A stretch of 5,781 bases of DNA from an uncultured Lachnospiraceae bacterium (GTDB taxonomy: Bacteria > Bacillota > Clostridia > Lachnospirales > Lachnospiraceae), in assembly GCA_947175305.1 (NCBI GenBank), contig CAMWMO010000128.1, positions 1-5,781 of the forward strand. Reading direction: 5' to 3'. Made by a program: the position numbers and the translations under genes. Positions 1-5,781 of the stretch are shown one piece after another (the stretch's first letter is position 1; each line of letters starts with the position of its first letter). The notes beneath the pieces were generated by a model. The model saw only the letters and a program-made list of their open reading frames with translations. It made no database searches and was not told the DNA's origin.

Positions 1-569
1 ATATGACGCTGACGCCCTCTTTTAAGGCTCTCAACGGAGAAATTCAGTCGGTGCGGCTGGTTGGCCGGGACGCTCATCTGTTTACGGCAAAATTGGATGA
101 GAGCGGAACAAGGATCGAGTTGCGGGCAAAACCGAACGAGACTTTGGTGACTAAATATAAATATATAATAACACCTGTTATAAAGATGAAAAATATGAAT
201 GATGACACGGAAGAGTTCACCTTATCCTCGGTGAGCTTCCAGGTGAAGCAGGGCAGTGCGAAGATAACCGCTTCACCAGCAACTGCCCTTATGTACAGCG
301 GCACTTACAATTCCGTGGAGATTGATATGAATGCAGTCTTGAAGGGTGCGGATGAACCTAAAATCGAGAAAGTGACCCTTGCGGGAAACACGGATGCCTT
401 TACTTATGAATATGAATATAATAAGGAGGGGAAGGGGACGCTTAGCATGAATCGCACGGGGCGTGCCGTTAAGGGAAAGACCTACACCCTGCAATTACAG
501 GTACGTCTGAGTGAACAGGCGGATAATGTGAAGCCGGTCACGGTAAAATATAAGGTTAAGGTGAAATAG
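1..569 (+). CDS. C-terminal part of a repetitive beta-rich, probably secreted or surface protein (5' end outside the window)
   Basis: The frame is open to the left edge and ends at TAG 567-569. The first ATG (3-5) has no ribosome binding site in view and falls inside a domain, so I read this as the last ~188 residues of a longer protein. Counting from that ATG, two related blocks are visible at about residues 14-82 and 120-188. Both begin I-x-x-V-x-L-x-G followed after a few residues by F, then alternate short polar and hydrophobic strands, and finish in a V-x-[FY]-x-V-K type strand. A linker of about 35 residues separates them. This pattern suggests tandem Ig-like or fibronectin-like beta domains of extracellular clostridial proteins, which is inference; I cannot name the family. 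There are no cysteines, membrane segments or LPXTG anchor, and the protein stops right after the second domain (KYKVKVK). GC is lower than in the downstream genes, with a very AT-rich patch at 141-200. Confident that it is coding, unsure of function. Confidence 0.7.
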   Translation, partial: MTLTPSFKALNGEIQSVRLVGRDAHLFTAKLDESGTRIELRAKPNETLVTKYKYIITPVIKMKNMNDDTEEFTLSSVSFQVKQGSAKITASPATALMYSGTYNSVEIDMNAVLKGADEPKIEKVTLAGNTDAFTYEYEYNKEGKGTLSMNRTGRAVKGKTYTLQLQVRLSEQADNVKPVTVKYKVKVK

Positions 570-590
570 AGAAAGAGACTGCTACAAACG

Positions 591-596
591 GGAGGT
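591..596 (+). promoter_or_regulatory. Ribosome binding site of the ZIP transporter gene
   Basis: GGAGGT lies 10 bases before ATG 607, in the 37-base gap after the upstream gene. It supports this ATG as the start. No terminator hairpin is visible in this gap, so read-through from the upstream gene is possible. Confidence 0.7.
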
Positions 597-606
597 CAGG
601 CAGAAT

Positions 607-1383
607 ATGCAGCTATTTGCAGGATTGATGATTCCTTTTCTGGGGACTACGCTCGGTGCGGCGATGGTTTTTTTCATGAAAAAGGAGATGCACAGGGGAG
701 TGGAGAAGCTTCTTCTGGGTTTTGCATCGGGCGTTATGATCGCCGCATCGGTGTGGTCGCTTCTGATTCCGGCCATTGATATGGCGCAGGAACAGGGACA
801 GATCGCGTGGCTTCCGGCCACTGCGGGCTTTTTAGGCGGCATGGCGTTTCTTTTAGTGTTGGACAGTCTGATCCCGCATCTGCATTTGGAGAGTACGGAA
901 CCGGAGGGTGTGGAGAGCACGTTAAAAAAAACCACTATGCTTGTCCTGGCGGTGACCCTGCACAATATTCCGGAGGGCATGTCCGTGGGCGTGACTTTTG
1001 CGGGGGCGTTGATCGGGGATGCGGCGATCACTATGGCGGGCGCTTTTGCCCTGGCCATCGGTATCGCTATTCAGAACTTCCCGGAGGGCGCTATCATCTC
1101 CATGCCGCTGCGAAGTGAGGGCGTTTCCAGAGGGCGCGCATTTGTTTACGGCGCCTTATCCGGTATCGTGGAACCGATCGGCGCTTTTATCACGATTTTG
1201 CTGGCGGAGCAGATTGTCTCCGCACTTCCCATATTTCTCGCTTTTGCGGCAGGAGCGATGATCTATGTGGTGGTGGAGGAGCTGATCCCGGAGGCCCAGG
1301 CCGGAGAGCACAGCAATATCGGAACGGTGGGCGTGGCCTTCGGGTTTGTGATCATGATGATACTGGATGTAGCGCTTGGATAA
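607..1383 (+). CDS. ZIP family divalent metal (zinc/iron) transporter, GufA-like
   Basis: A complete 258-residue membrane protein of the ZIP family, which moves Zn2+ and often Fe2+ or Mn2+ into the cytoplasm. About eight hydrophobic segments are visible, starting with residues ~4-24 and ending with ~238-257. The family metal-binding helices are present: HNIPEG at 119-124 and QNFPEG at 156-161. A conserved EP lies at 189-190, and an acidic VVEELIPEA stretch at 222-230. QNFPEG in the fifth helix, instead of a His-first motif, is what I associate with the GufA-type bacterial branch. The loop between the third and fourth helices carries a His cluster (PHLHLE, 90-95) and several acidic residues, typical of a metal-sensing cytoplasmic loop. 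Length and N-terminus (MQLFAGLMIPFLGTTLG) fit full-length members. It lies 37 bases after the surface-protein gene and 49 bases before the MATE gene. The substrate metal cannot be told from sequence, and I see no metal-responsive operator upstream. Confidence 0.93.
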   Translation: MQLFAGLMIPFLGTTLGAAMVFFMKKEMHRGVEKLLLGFASGVMIAASVWSLLIPAIDMAQEQGQIAWLPATAGFLGGMAFLLVLDSLIPHLHLESTEPEGVESTLKKTTMLVLAVTLHNIPEGMSVGVTFAGALIGDAAITMAGAFALAIGIAIQNFPEGAIISMPLRSEGVSRGRAFVYGALSGIVEPIGAFITILLAEQIVSALPIFLAFAAGAMIYVVVEELIPEAQAGEHSNIGTVGVAFGFVIMMILDVALG

Positions 1384-1416
1384 ATGAGATACGGTTGTTG
1401 TTTTATTGGATAAATT

Positions 1417-1425
1417 GAGGAAGGA
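1417..1425 (+). promoter_or_regulatory. Ribosome binding site deciding the MATE gene start
   Basis: GAGGAAGGA ends 7 bases before GTG 1433, ideal spacing. It lies inside the longer reading frame that would begin at TTG 1406, which has no comparable site in front of it. This argues that translation begins at GTG 1433. Confidence 0.75.
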
Positions 1426-1432
1426 CAGTAGA

Positions 1433-2782
1433 GTGGAAGGGAATGATCTGACAAAGGGGAGCGTGGGAAAAAACCTGATACGGTTTGCGCTCCCGTATCT
1501 TTTGGCTTGCTTTATGCAGACCTTTTACGGCATGGCGGATCTGTTTGTGGTAGGTCTGTATAACGGATCAGAGACCACTACGGCGGTGGCGATCGGCAGT
1601 CAGGTGATGCATATGCTCACGGTGATCATCGTGGGACTCTCTATGGGAGCCACCGTACGGATCGGCAGATGCGTGGGAGCCGGAGACAAACGCAAAGCGG
1701 CGGAGACAGTGGGAGCGTCGGTGCTCTTTTTCCTGGCCTTTGCGGGGGTGCTCACGGCTGGGCTGTTACTCAGTGTTAATTTAATAACGAGTGTAATGCT
1801 CACGCCGGCGGAGGCGGTCGCACAGACGCGGATCTATCTTTGCATCTGCTTTGCGGGCGTGCCCTTTATCACGGCCTACAATGTGATCTGTAGTATCTTC
1901 CGGGGGGCGGGCGATTCCAAGCGGCCCATGTATTTCGTGGCGGTGGCATGCGTGGTCAATATCGTGCTGGACTTTGTGTTTGTAGGGGCCGGTTTGGGGG
2001 CGGCGGGCGCGGCTCTTGCTACGATCTTCGGACAGGCGGTGAGCGTGCTCTTTGCTTTCATTGTACTGCGCAAAAAGGATCTTGGCTTTCGGGTGAAGAG
2101 ACAGGATATTCGGATAGACAAAGAGGCGGTCTCCCAGATCTGTAAAGTGGGGGTGCCCATTGCCTGTCAGGACGGTCTGATTCAGGTGGCATTTATCGTA
2201 ATCACGGTGATCGCCAACAGCAGAGGATTGATCGCATCAGCGGCAGTGGGGATCGTAGAGAAGCTGATCGGCTTTATGTTCCTGGTGCCGTCGGCATTCC
2301 TCTCGGCAATCTCGGCTATCACGGCCCAGAATATGGGGGCGGACAAGCCGGAGCGGGCCAGAGCCTCTCTGGGGTACGGTCTTTGCATCACTGTATGCTG
2401 GGGCGCTCTGTGTGCGCTGTACAATCAGTTTCTGCCGCATACGCTGGTGGGCTTGTTTACAAGAGATGCGCTGGTGCTGGCGGCAGGCTGCGCTTATATG
2501 CGCTCCTATGCCTTTGATACGCTTTTCGCCGCCATACATTTTTGTTTCAGCGGATATTTCTGCGGAGATCAGAAGGCTGGCATCTCCTTTATACATAATA
2601 TCACGGCGATCGTGCTGGTTCGTATTCCGGGTGCATACCTTGCAAGCCGCTGGTTTCCGGATGACCTCTATCCTATGGGATGGGCGGCGCCCCTGGGTTC
2701 TCTGCTCTCCGCGCTGATTTGTGTGGGCTTTTATGCTTACTGCAGAGGGCACGAAAAAAGGGCGGTGGCACAAAATAAATAA
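1433..2782 (+). CDS. MATE family efflux transporter (multidrug/cation antiporter)
   Basis: A 449-residue integral membrane protein when started at GTG 1433; starting at TTG 1406 would add nine polar residues. The GTG start gives EGNDLTKGSVGKNLIRFALP, a very common start in clostridial MATE pumps. MATE proteins use Na+ or H+ gradients to expel cationic drugs and metabolites. About twelve hydrophobic segments form two homologous halves. Family signatures in GTG numbering are RIGRCVGAGDKRKA (76-89), FRGAGDSKRPMYF (156-168), VNIVLDFVF (175-183) and GAAGAALAT (189-197), with the second-half counterpart AQNMGADKPERA (298-309). FSGYFCGDQK (372-381) marks a later loop. The C-terminus is short and basic. 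The gene follows the ZIP gene by 49 bases with no hairpin between, so co-transcription is possible. It converges with the minus-strand symporter, with 9 bases between stop codons. The substrate cannot be predicted. Confidence 0.93.
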   Translation: MEGNDLTKGSVGKNLIRFALPYLLACFMQTFYGMADLFVVGLYNGSETTTAVAIGSQVMHMLTVIIVGLSMGATVRIGRCVGAGDKRKAAETVGASVLFFLAFAGVLTAGLLLSVNLITSVMLTPAEAVAQTRIYLCICFAGVPFITAYNVICSIFRGAGDSKRPMYFVAVACVVNIVLDFVFVGAGLGAAGAALATIFGQAVSVLFAFIVLRKKDLGFRVKRQDIRIDKEAVSQICKVGVPIACQDGLIQVAFIVITVIANSRGLIASAAVGIVEKLIGFMFLVPSAFLSAISAITAQNMGADKPERARASLGYGLCITVCWGALCALYNQFLPHTLVGLFTRDALVLAAGCAYMRSYAFDTLFAAIHFCFSGYFCGDQKAGISFIHNITAIVLVRIPGAYLASRWFPDDLYPMGWAAPLGSLLSALICVGFYAYCRGHEKRAVAQNK

Positions 2783-2809
2783 CGGCTGATATCATGATCG
2801 GATCTGCCG
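2771..2809 (-). terminator. Possible intrinsic terminator of the AGCS symporter gene
   Basis: Read on the minus strand, CGGC (2809-2806) and GCCG (2786-2783) can pair. After one mismatch, GAT (2804-2802) and ATC (2790-2788) extend the stem around an 11-base loop. This is followed by a T-rich run (2782-2771, nine T in twelve bases). The symporter's TGA (2794-2792) lies partly inside the loop. The plus strand has no T run after the same hairpin, so any termination would act on the minus-strand transcript. The stem is short and interrupted, hence low confidence. Confidence 0.35.
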
Positions 2810-4087
2810 CCGCAGCGTCCAGAGAGCCAGCAGGTTCGGCAGCGCCATAAGCGCATTGATCAGATCGGTGCTCTCCCATACCAGCCGCATGGGGATGATC
2901 GCGCCCAGATAGATCATCAGGATATAGACAAGCTTATACAGCGGCACGCCCCGGCTGCCTGTCAGATATTCTGTAGCGGTTTCCCCGAAATAGGACCAGC
3001 CGATGAGAGTGGTGACGGCGAAAGCGCACAATGAGATGGTTAAAAAGGCGTCTCCCACATAAGGAAGATGGGCGAACGCGGCGGCGGTCAGATCGGTCTC
3101 GGCGACGCCGGAGACGGAGGCCGGATCGTAGAGCATATTGCAGACGATGACCAGACCTGTCACCAGACACATGACCACCGTATCCCAGAAAACAGCGGTC
3201 ATGGACACATAGGCCTGGAGACGGGGATTCTCGGTGTGGGAGGAGGCGGCTGCGATGGCGGAGGTGCCGATGCCGGCCTCGTTGGTAAAGAGTCCTCTGG
3301 CGATGCCGTAGCGAAGCGCCCGCTGTAGACCTGCGCCTGCGATACCGCCGGTGAGGCTTGTGAAAGAGAAGGCGTCCTTTAAGATCCAGACGATGGCGGT
3401 AAAGAGCTGGCGGCGGTAGAGAATCAGCAGCAGGAAGCAGCCGAGAAGATAGAGAAAAGTCATGGCGGGCACGGTGCGTTCGCATAGGCTGCCGATGCTC
3501 TTGATGCCGCCCAGGATCACAGCGCCGGTCAGGACAGCTAAGACGATCCCCACCAGATGGGGGGAGAGACCGAAGCTTAAGGTGGTTGCCCGGGTGACGG
3601 AGTTGGCCTGGGTGGTACAGCCCACGCCGAAAGCGGCTGCCAGGGTACACAGGGCATACAGACAGCCAAGCTTATTGTTATGTAAACCGTTTTTTAACAC
3701 ATACATGGGTCCACCCGCATAGACGCCGTCTGCCTTCTGCTGGCGGTAAAGGACGCTCAGATAGCACTCGCCGTAGGCGGTGGCCATTCCCAGAATCCCG
3801 GTGATCCAGCACCAGAAGATAGCGCCGGGGCCGCCCAGAGCCACGGCGGTGGAGACACCGATGATATTGCCGGTGCCAAGGGTTGCCGCCAGAGTGGTGG
3901 CAAGAGCCGAAAAGGGAGAGAGATTATTTCCGCCCGCTTCCGTAGAAAAAAGGGAGAGACGGATCGCCTCGGGAAGATGTCTTTGCGGAAAATGCAGTTT
4001 GCAGGTAAAGTAAATGTGAGTGCCAAGGAGCAGTGCAATCATGGGGAGGCCCCATAAAATATCGTTGATCTGTTCTAAGAGAGCCAT
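2792..4087 (-). CDS. AGCS family sodium(proton):alanine/glycine symporter
   Basis: A 431-residue membrane protein of the alanine or glycine:cation symporter family (AlsT/DagA/AgcS type), which imports small amino acids with Na+ or H+. About eleven hydrophobic segments are visible. Family landmarks are LGTGNI (70-75, the unwound substrate-binding helix), GGPGAIFWCW (85-94), TTQANS (158-163, with the glutamine expected in the binding pocket), GIARGLFTNEAGIGT (261-275) and GWSYFGE (363-369). FWCW carries Cys where FWMW is usual, and GCTTQANS replaces the more common GNxVQANS, so it may belong to a divergent subgroup. The N-terminus MALLEQINDILWG matches the family. The start has only a weak Shine-Dalgarno (GGA at 4100-4098 on the minus strand). 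The protein is a little shorter than many members (about 440-480), mainly because of a short C-terminal tail. It stands alone between a convergent MATE gene and a divergent gene of unknown function. Substrate preference for Ala, Gly or Ser is not determinable. Confidence 0.94.
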   Translation of the reverse strand: MALLEQINDILWGLPMIALLLGTHIYFTCKLHFPQRHLPEAIRLSLFSTEAGGNNLSPFSALATTLAATLGTGNIIGVSTAVALGGPGAIFWCWITGILGMATAYGECYLSVLYRQQKADGVYAGGPMYVLKNGLHNNKLGCLYALCTLAAAFGVGCTTQANSVTRATTLSFGLSPHLVGIVLAVLTGAVILGGIKSIGSLCERTVPAMTFLYLLGCFLLLILYRRQLFTAIVWILKDAFSFTSLTGGIAGAGLQRALRYGIARGLFTNEAGIGTSAIAAASSHTENPRLQAYVSMTAVFWDTVVMCLVTGLVIVCNMLYDPASVSGVAETDLTAAAFAHLPYVGDAFLTISLCAFAVTTLIGWSYFGETATEYLTGSRGVPLYKLVYILMIYLGAIIPMRLVWESTDLINALMALPNLLALWTLRRQIRS

Positions 4088-4143
4088 AGAAGATACATCC
4101 GGAGTTTGTTAGCATATCCTATGCGGAATGAGAGGAAAAAAGA
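4088..4143. promoter_or_regulatory. Divergent intergenic region with a 13-base palindrome
   Basis: This 56-base spacer should hold the 5' signals of both the symporter (minus) and the 127-residue gene (plus). At 4112-4124 there is a perfect inverted repeat, GCATA-TCC-TATGC. TATCCT (4115-4120) could act as a plus-strand -10 element, but the matching -35 position (GATACA, 4092-4097) is a poor fit. On the other strand TATGCT overlaps the same palindrome. It may be an operator for a shared regulator or just chance; 5-base arms are too short to decide. Confidence 0.25.
4131..4136 (+). promoter_or_regulatory. Ribosome binding site of the 127-residue unknown gene
   Basis: AGAGGA lies 7 bases before ATG 4144, supporting this start. 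The alternative ATG at 4128, in another frame, has no such site and gives only an out-of-frame shadow. Confidence 0.65.
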
Positions 4144-4527
4144 ATGAAAGAGGAAGAAAAAACCAGAGCCTACGCCTGGGCGAAAGCGCTTTGCCATTAT
4201 GCCGGGGAGGACGAAAGCTTCTTGGAGAGTTTTTTTGCAATGCTCACGGCTTCAGAGGGCGTTTCGAGCGAGTTTTTATATTATCTGGAGCATCAGGATT
4301 TTCTCTGTGCTCATAAGGTGGCGGGCTACAGTTTGATCGATATCATGGTCTGGCAGATGGATCACTTTAAAGCGCAGCTGGACAGAGACCGGAGCGAGAT
4401 GAAGAGCAACGGGGATAAAATGCTTCTCGAGGCTTTCCATACGATGCTCTTGATGGAACAGGATCCGGAATATTATGTAAACTTAATGCAGAGTGAGACC
4501 GGGACGGATTATCCGGACAAATACTGA
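4144..4527 (+). CDS. Conserved-looking 127-residue protein of unknown function
   Basis: I do not recognise this family. It is real coding sequence by its good ribosome binding site, natural amino-acid composition and position before a clear gene. The protein is small, acidic, probably cytoplasmic, with no signal peptide or membrane segment, and seems mostly alpha-helical: about 5-20 (KTRAYAWAKALCHYA), 24-37, 42-50, 61-82 (GYSLIDIMVWQMDHFKAQLD) and 91-104 (DKMLLEAFHTMLL). The C-terminal 20 residues are polar and probably flexible. Two cysteines (17 and 55) and several histidines (18, 50, 57, 74, 99) are spread out and form no obvious metal motif. Aromatic residues are common (YAW, FLYYLEH, VWQMDHF, YYV), suggesting a helical bundle or protein-binding surface. 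It is divergent from the symporter gene and 43 bases upstream of the nucleoid-protein gene on the same strand, with no terminator between, so a two-gene operon is likely. Any shared role with the nucleoid protein is inference. Confidence 0.8.
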   Translation: MKEEEKTRAYAWAKALCHYAGEDESFLESFFAMLTASEGVSSEFLYYLEHQDFLCAHKVAGYSLIDIMVWQMDHFKAQLDRDRSEMKSNGDKMLLEAFHTMLLMEQDPEYYVNLMQSETGTDYPDKY

Positions 4528-4557
4528 GCAGTGCCAGACGGTTAGATAAGGATTAAG

Positions 4558-4563
4558 AAAGGA
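4558..4563 (+). promoter_or_regulatory. Ribosome binding site of the nucleoid-associated protein gene
   Basis: AAAGGA lies 7 bases before ATG 4571, supporting that start. The 43-base gap after the upstream gene holds no clear terminator or strong promoter. Confidence 0.65.
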
Positions 4564-4570
4564 TTTCATC

Positions 4571-5596
4571 ATGAATAAAGAAGATATCAGGATAAAGCAC
4601 CTCATCGTACATATTTTGGATTCCACCATCGGGATGCCTGTGCTCTCGGACGCGGAGCTGGAGTACGGCTCGGAGGTGGCGGAGTTTGTGCGGGAGCATA
4701 TCGGGCGGATCTGCATGGGAGACGATGCCAGAGAGTGCCGTTTCTATGAGCGGGAGTCGGAGATATACAGGCTTCTCTCCGATTATCAGGACGAGGATTT
4801 CATTCCGGTAAGCCAGGAGATCGCATCGCGTTTGTATGAGATCATGAATGCGAACATCGACATTCCCCCGGCGGATCTTATGGTGGTGCGGTTTAAGGAG
4901 GGGGAGGAGGAATATCTTGCGCTCCTTAAGATGAATTACAAGTCCCTCTACACCCACAGGACGATGCCTCTTGACGGGGGAGAGGGAAACAGCAACGAGC
5001 TGATCCGCCACAAGTCCATTCTGCCCTCGGAGAGCCAGCGGCTTTCGGAGGCGGCGGTGATCCGGCTCTCCGACCTTTCCCTGCAGGTGGTGGAGAAAAA
5101 ATATGAGGTGAACGGGGAGAAGACGGATTACTTTTCTTTTCTCTTTTTAAAGTGCAGCGCCCATCTCTCTCACAAGTCGAAGCTGTCCATCGTGGGACGC
5201 GCCGTGGAGAGCGTACAGAAGGACGGCTTCGCGGAGGTGGAGCGGTTTGAACGGCAGATGCGCGCCAAGAGCATTATTCAGGAGGAGATCGCGGAGAACG
5301 GCGGCTTCGAGGTGGAGGAGATCGCGGAAAAGATCTTTGACGATCAGCCGGAGTTAAAGACCGCCTTCCAAGATAAAATGGAAAAGTATAATATGGTGCG
5401 GGAGCGGATCGAACCCCAGAGTGAAAATACGGTGCGCAAATACCAGAGTCAGCACCTTTTCACGGATACGGGGATCGAGATCAAAATCCCCATGGAGCAG
5501 TATAAGAATCCCAGGTGCGTGGAATTTATCACAAATCCGGACGGGACGGTCAGTGTATTGATCAAGAATATCGAGCACTTAGAGGCGAAACTGTAG
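4571..5596 (+). CDS. Nucleoid-associated protein, NdpA/YejK (NA37) family
   Basis: A complete 341-residue soluble protein resembling the 37-kDa nucleoid-associated family (E. coli YejK/NdpA, about 335 residues). Members bind DNA and associate with the nucleoid; their precise role is poorly known. Family-like landmarks in order: an N-terminal IKHLIVHILD (8-17); a helical acidic segment (27-48); VVRFKEGEEEYLALLKMNYK (105-124), with the beta-strand pattern usual there; LPSESQRLSEAAVIRL (151-166), with the downstream LQVVEKKYEVNGEKTDYF; a helical middle (206-281); and a conserved C-terminal region with GIEIKIPMEQY (301-311) and TVSVLIKNIEHLEAKL (326-341). The protein is strongly charged with many Glu and Lys and has no membrane segment. 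It probably forms an operon with the 127-residue gene. Its last 35 bases are overlapped on the opposite strand by the amidotransferase gene, so there is no room for a separate terminator before the next gene. Assignment is from remembered family features, without a profile search. Confidence 0.85.
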   Translation: MNKEDIRIKHLIVHILDSTIGMPVLSDAELEYGSEVAEFVREHIGRICMGDDARECRFYERESEIYRLLSDYQDEDFIPVSQEIASRLYEIMNANIDIPPADLMVVRFKEGEEEYLALLKMNYKSLYTHRTMPLDGGEGNSNELIRHKSILPSESQRLSEAAVIRLSDLSLQVVEKKYEVNGEKTDYFSFLFLKCSAHLSHKSKLSIVGRAVESVQKDGFAEVERFERQMRAKSIIQEEIAENGGFEVEEIAEKIFDDQPELKTAFQDKMEKYNMVRERIEPQSENTVRKYQSQHLFTDTGIEIKIPMEQYKNPRCVEFITNPDGTVSVLIKNIEHLEAKL

Positions 5597-5781
5597 AGAG
5601 GGACAGAAAGTAGTGAAAGAGAGGCTCACCGTCCTTTGCAGGCAGGCGCTCCGGATGCCACTGGACGGCCAGGATGGGCAGCGTCGTGTGCATCAGCCCT
5701 TCGATCACATTGTCCCCGGCGCGGCAGACCGGAATCAGATCCTTCCCGGGGCGGTTTATGGCCTGATGGTGGGCAGAGTTT
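5562..5781 (-). CDS. C-terminal part of a gamma-glutamyl-GABA hydrolase-like class I glutamine amidotransferase (peptidase C26); 5' end outside the window
   Basis: The last 72 residues of a minus-strand protein are visible, running from the right edge to TGA 5564-5562. They begin NSAHHQAINRPG and include VIEGLMH, LPILAVQWHPERL and DGEPLFHYFLSL. The His and Glu of QWHPE are two members of the Cys-His-Glu catalytic triad of class I glutamine amidotransferases. NSAHHQ followed by IEGLM and VQWHPE is the pattern of the PuuD/peptidase C26 group, which hydrolyses gamma-glutamyl amides such as gamma-glutamyl-GABA in putrescine breakdown. The nucleophile Cys would lie upstream, outside the window. 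After FLSL, where relatives usually finish or nearly so, an odd Ser-rich tail STVSPLSARYS follows, encoded antisense to the end of the nucleoid-protein gene. The exact substrate is not established. Confidence 0.88.
   Translation of the reverse strand, partial: NSAHHQAINRPGKDLIPVCRAGDNVIEGLMHTTLPILAVQWHPERLPAKDGEPLFHYFLSLSTVSPLSARYS

Noticed and set aside
582..1058. 158-codon open frame on the minus strand opposite the ZIP gene
   Set aside because: It is antisense to a clear ZIP transporter and its translation is a low-complexity mix of Ala, Pro, Ser and Ile without family features; a codon-bias shadow.
1384..1413. Tiny frame ATG...TAA (MRYGCCFIG) between the ZIP and MATE genes, a possible leader peptide
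   Set aside because: No ribosome binding site of its own beyond the end of the ZIP gene, no attenuator-like hairpins after it, and nine codons can arise by chance.
2237..2773. 178-codon minus-strand open frame opposite the MATE gene
   Set aside because: The plus strand encodes a convincing MATE protein; the antisense product is polar and rich in Arg, His and Gln with no recognisable motif.
2934..3650. 238-codon minus-strand open frame overlapping the symporter in another frame
   Set aside because: Very rich in Arg, His, Ser and Leu, as expected of a frame-shifted reading of a GC-rich membrane protein gene; the AGCS frame has all the family motifs.
4128..4316. 62-codon plus-strand frame starting at ATG 4128
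   Set aside because: Overlaps the 127-residue gene out of frame, lacks a ribosome binding site and has an Arg/Gly-rich unnatural composition.
5354..5578. 74-codon minus-strand frame opposite the end of the nucleoid-protein gene
   Set aside because: Not in the frame of the amidotransferase end, with no motif; the plus strand holds the conserved C-terminus of the NA37 protein.

Overview
The window looks like chromosomal DNA from a Gram-positive gut-type clostridium, most likely of the Lachnospiraceae. The protein styles fit this: a MATE pump beginning EGNDLTKGS, an AGCS symporter with a typical clostridial N-terminus, a Firmicutes-type NA37 nucleoid protein and a PuuD-like amidotransferase. 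So do the strong Shine-Dalgarno sequences before most genes, tight gene packing and moderately high GC. The taxon is inferred from protein style only; there is no rRNA or other marker here.

Layout. (1) 1-569, plus strand: the C-terminal end of a larger beta-rich, probably extracellular protein with two tandem copies of a ~70-residue domain. (2) 607-1383, plus: a complete ZIP-family (GufA-like) metal transporter. (3) 1433-2782, plus: a MATE-family efflux pump, whose better start is a GTG behind a strong ribosome binding site rather than the upstream in-frame TTG. (4) 2792-4087, minus: an AGCS-family alanine/glycine cation symporter, convergent with the pump; only 9 bases separate the two stop codons and a possible minus-strand terminator sits at the junction. 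(5) A 56-base divergent promoter region, then 4144-4527, plus: a 127-residue protein I do not recognise. (6) 4571-5596, plus: a 341-residue nucleoid-associated protein (NdpA/YejK/NA37 family), probably co-transcribed with the 127-residue gene. (7) 5562 to the right edge, minus: the C-terminal end of a class I glutamine amidotransferase-like peptidase (gamma-glutamyl-GABA hydrolase type, family C26). It has no in-window start codon, and its 3' end overlaps the end of the nucleoid-protein gene by 35 bases in antisense.

The genes do not form one pathway. Three adjacent transporters (metal uptake, drug/cation efflux, amino-acid uptake) are housekeeping or accessory membrane functions. The unknown gene plus nucleoid protein is the only unit that suggests a specific functional partnership. 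I found no RNA gene, CRISPR array, insertion sequence or attachment site, and no convincing new multi-gene system. The items most worth following are the unknown gene next to the nucleoid protein, the antisense-overlapping gene ends, and the repeated domain in the truncated surface protein.
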